Origin: Paramacrobiotus richtersi
Lineage: Eukaryota; Tardigrada; Eutardigrada; Parachela; Macrobiotidae
Assembly: GCA_034698045.1 (NCBI GenBank)
Contig: JAQGAU010000234.1
Coordinates: forward strand, 1 to 33,566
Direction: 5' to 3'
DNA length: 33,566 nucleotides
Shown: positions 32,036 through 33,566 of the stretch, piece after piece
Position numbering within the stretch: the first letter of the stretch is position 1
How the letters are laid out: every line of letters begins with the position of its first letter
The notes under the pieces: generated by a model
Seen by the model: the letters and a program-made list of their open reading frames with translations, nothing else
Databases searched by the model: none
What the model was told of the DNA's origin: nothing
Made by a program: the position numbers and the translations under genes

Positions 32036-33360
32036 TCATTCACTGGGGACAGGCGTCAACCGGGCCTTCGTCCTCGCGCGCGCCGCGTCAGCCTGTCGTG
32101 CCTCTTGTCGGCGCATCTCCCTCATGCAAAAGAGGACGGCCGTGCGCGCTATTTTGCTCATCTGGCGGACATCGAGGGCGCGGACCTCGGGGAGCAACTC
32201 GTACGGGTCCGTATCCAGTTCATTCCAGTGACGGTACAGCGCAGCATTACACGGCCGGTCATCGCACCGGATGAACTTCCTCAGGATGGATGCCATGGAG
32301 AAGTACCTACAAAGTACAAATGCATTGTTTTTGACTGATCTGCGTACTGCGTCGAGCCGCTCGCCTGGTCAGAACTGATCATGAGATGAGTGTTGAACGT
32401 ACACTCGAGATGATTACAACATGTACGTCGAAGTAGAAGTACACGAAATACATGACAAATCATGGTACACAGTTCAGACACATGTTCAATCAGTACAGCG
32501 TATGTACGACCAAGGCAGATGACCATCTGCCTTGGTACGACCAAAGACGTTTCTGCATGTGCGCATACCGCTGATTGGACACTTGTCAATATCGACAGTA
32601 CCACATACCCGCCATCGACGAACGTGTCCGTCCACTGCTGATCCTGGCAAGTGGCCTTCCACTGCATCATATCGGCCATTTGTGCTTCGTCCATTGCCGG
32701 GCAGTGCCGCTCGACCAGCTCCAGCAGGTCATGGTAGAACGTGGCGGAATGAACATCCAACGAACCCCGTATGGGGATGATCTGCTCCTGTAGCATGTAC
32801 GCTGTGCGCTCGGACCAGCCCATCCCGTCGCCAATAACATGTCCCGGATGGCGAATATTCTGTAGCTGACTGAAGATAACATCATGAAATGTCACCTGCT
32901 GACACATGTTCTCGTTCTTAAGAGAATTCTGCCAATTAACTGCATAGCAGCCACAAAAGATAGGAGCTGGGAATGTCTGCCGAACGAAAATGAGCCGCTG
33001 GAAATGTAAATCCTTAATACGGCTCACTGATGCACACAAATTCATTAGTTCGCTAGTACTGTCACAGGGACCTTCGACGATCACCGTCCGAATGGGACTG
33101 TGGCCAAACCACGCGAGGCATTGCGCATGGAAGCTGCTCATAGTAATAAAGACACCCTGATATTTAGAAAAGACCCATCGGATGCAGATGCGGATTTCTC
33201 GACAGGCGGCCACACGCGGCACCAGCACAACATTCAACCGGCCACACGTGCGACGCAGTCTGGCTTGTGAGATCACGTCGGTGTACTGCAGCAGTTCGTC
33301 CAGGATCGGGAGAGGCAGTTCAGTCAGTGTGGGCAGATCTTCGTCGACGGAGACAGCCAT
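32036..33360 (-). CDS. F-box protein (340 aa, 2 exons)
   Basis: Probable substrate receptor of an SCF ubiquitin ligase, binding Skp1 through its F-box. Exons 33360-32609 and 32306-32036 join in phase (split Gly codon, donor GTATGT) to 340 residues. The F-box lies at about residues 9-48 (LPTLTELPLPILDELLQYTD, then ARLRRTCGRLNVVLV). The rest has no LRR, WD40 or Kelch repeats that I can see. It has scattered cysteines and HF/DV motifs, and ends in a basic, Ala/Arg-rich tail (REMRRQEARQADAARARTK). The ATG at 33360 is the first in an open frame that begins upstream without another ATG. A 5' exon beyond the window cannot be excluded, because a CAG acceptor-like site sits about 90 bases upstream. 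Such F-box proteins with unique C-terminal parts are common in lineage-specific families. Confidence 0.72.
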
Positions 33361-33566
33361 ATTGCAATTCTGGCCGTAGTTTCCAGTGTGAAAACAGCAG
33401 TCAGCCACTGCTTCCCAATTCCGATCGTCTTTGATCAGAAGCCTCCGGACTGACGACCACTTCAATTAATTATTAAGAAAACAGTATATTGAGACGAACC
33501 CGGATGGGTCCGTCGAGGGAAACCAAACGTGGAACGTGGACGACGGATGCCGATCTACCTGGCACC

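Noticed and set aside
32307-32608. Long unspliced reading of the F-box gene running through this segment
   Set aside because: A good GTATGT donor and TAG acceptor remove the segment in phase and join to a strongly protein-like last exon; the read-through residues look like intron.
1-33566. Virus-derived or capsid-bearing element
   Set aside because: No reverse transcriptase, integrase, capsid, envelope or polymerase motif and no paired long terminal repeats were seen.

Overview
This window is eukaryotic nuclear DNA from a small-genome invertebrate. The genes are split by short introns, many of 50-500 bases, with GT..AG borders and donors mostly of the form GTAAGT, GTAGGT or GTATGT. Metazoan-only families are present: an alpha-type nicotinic receptor subunit, ATG14 with its C-terminal region, and an MFSD9-like transporter. 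My best guess at the group is an ecdysozoan such as a tardigrade. This is inference from architecture and gene style, not from a diagnostic marker. I saw no prokaryotic operon, CRISPR array, convincing tRNA or rRNA gene, and no virus-derived element.

Layout. 1-4187 is mostly non-coding, with one possible small secreted peptide (1111-1284), one possible orphan exon (2040-2178), a TATA-type element (2919-2928) and two copies of a dispersed repeat. 4188-5694 (+) is a three-exon gene for an unrecognised secreted, helix-rich protein. 6095-6232 is a MITE-like inverted repeat. 6485-8190 is a diverged tandem duplication: two TATA promoters about 1.2 kb apart, each followed by weakly related open frames. 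8200-10200 shows no gene. 10201-14275 (+) is the 3' part of a two-PDZ protein. 15032-18876 (+) is a complete 11-exon mitochondrial glycerol-3-phosphate dehydrogenase (GPD2, 728 aa). 19262-22761 (-) is a complete 10-exon nicotinic acetylcholine receptor alpha-type subunit (515 aa). 24393-26513 (+) is an MFSD9-like transporter (429 aa, four exons). 27220-30252 (-) is ATG14/Barkor (449 aa, five exons). 32036-33360 (-) is an F-box protein (two exons).

Orientation. GPD2 and the receptor converge with only 385 bases between their stop codons. The receptor and MFSD9 diverge from a shared 1.6-kb upstream region. MFSD9 and ATG14 converge across a stretch of about 50-base tandem repeats. ATG14 and the F-box gene are in tandem. 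The genes do not form one pathway: they cover energy metabolism, neuronal signalling, transport, autophagy initiation and ubiquitin targeting.

Three signals stand out beyond the genes. First, the 8-mer AAAGGTCA (extended nuclear-receptor half-site) occurs about 20 times by eye, against roughly one expected by chance. Second, the 25-31 kb part has GC-rich exons set in extremely AT-rich, minisatellite-like introns. Third, the GPD2 protein keeps its full length but has lost the acidic residues of its EF-hand loops, so it is probably not calcium-regulated.
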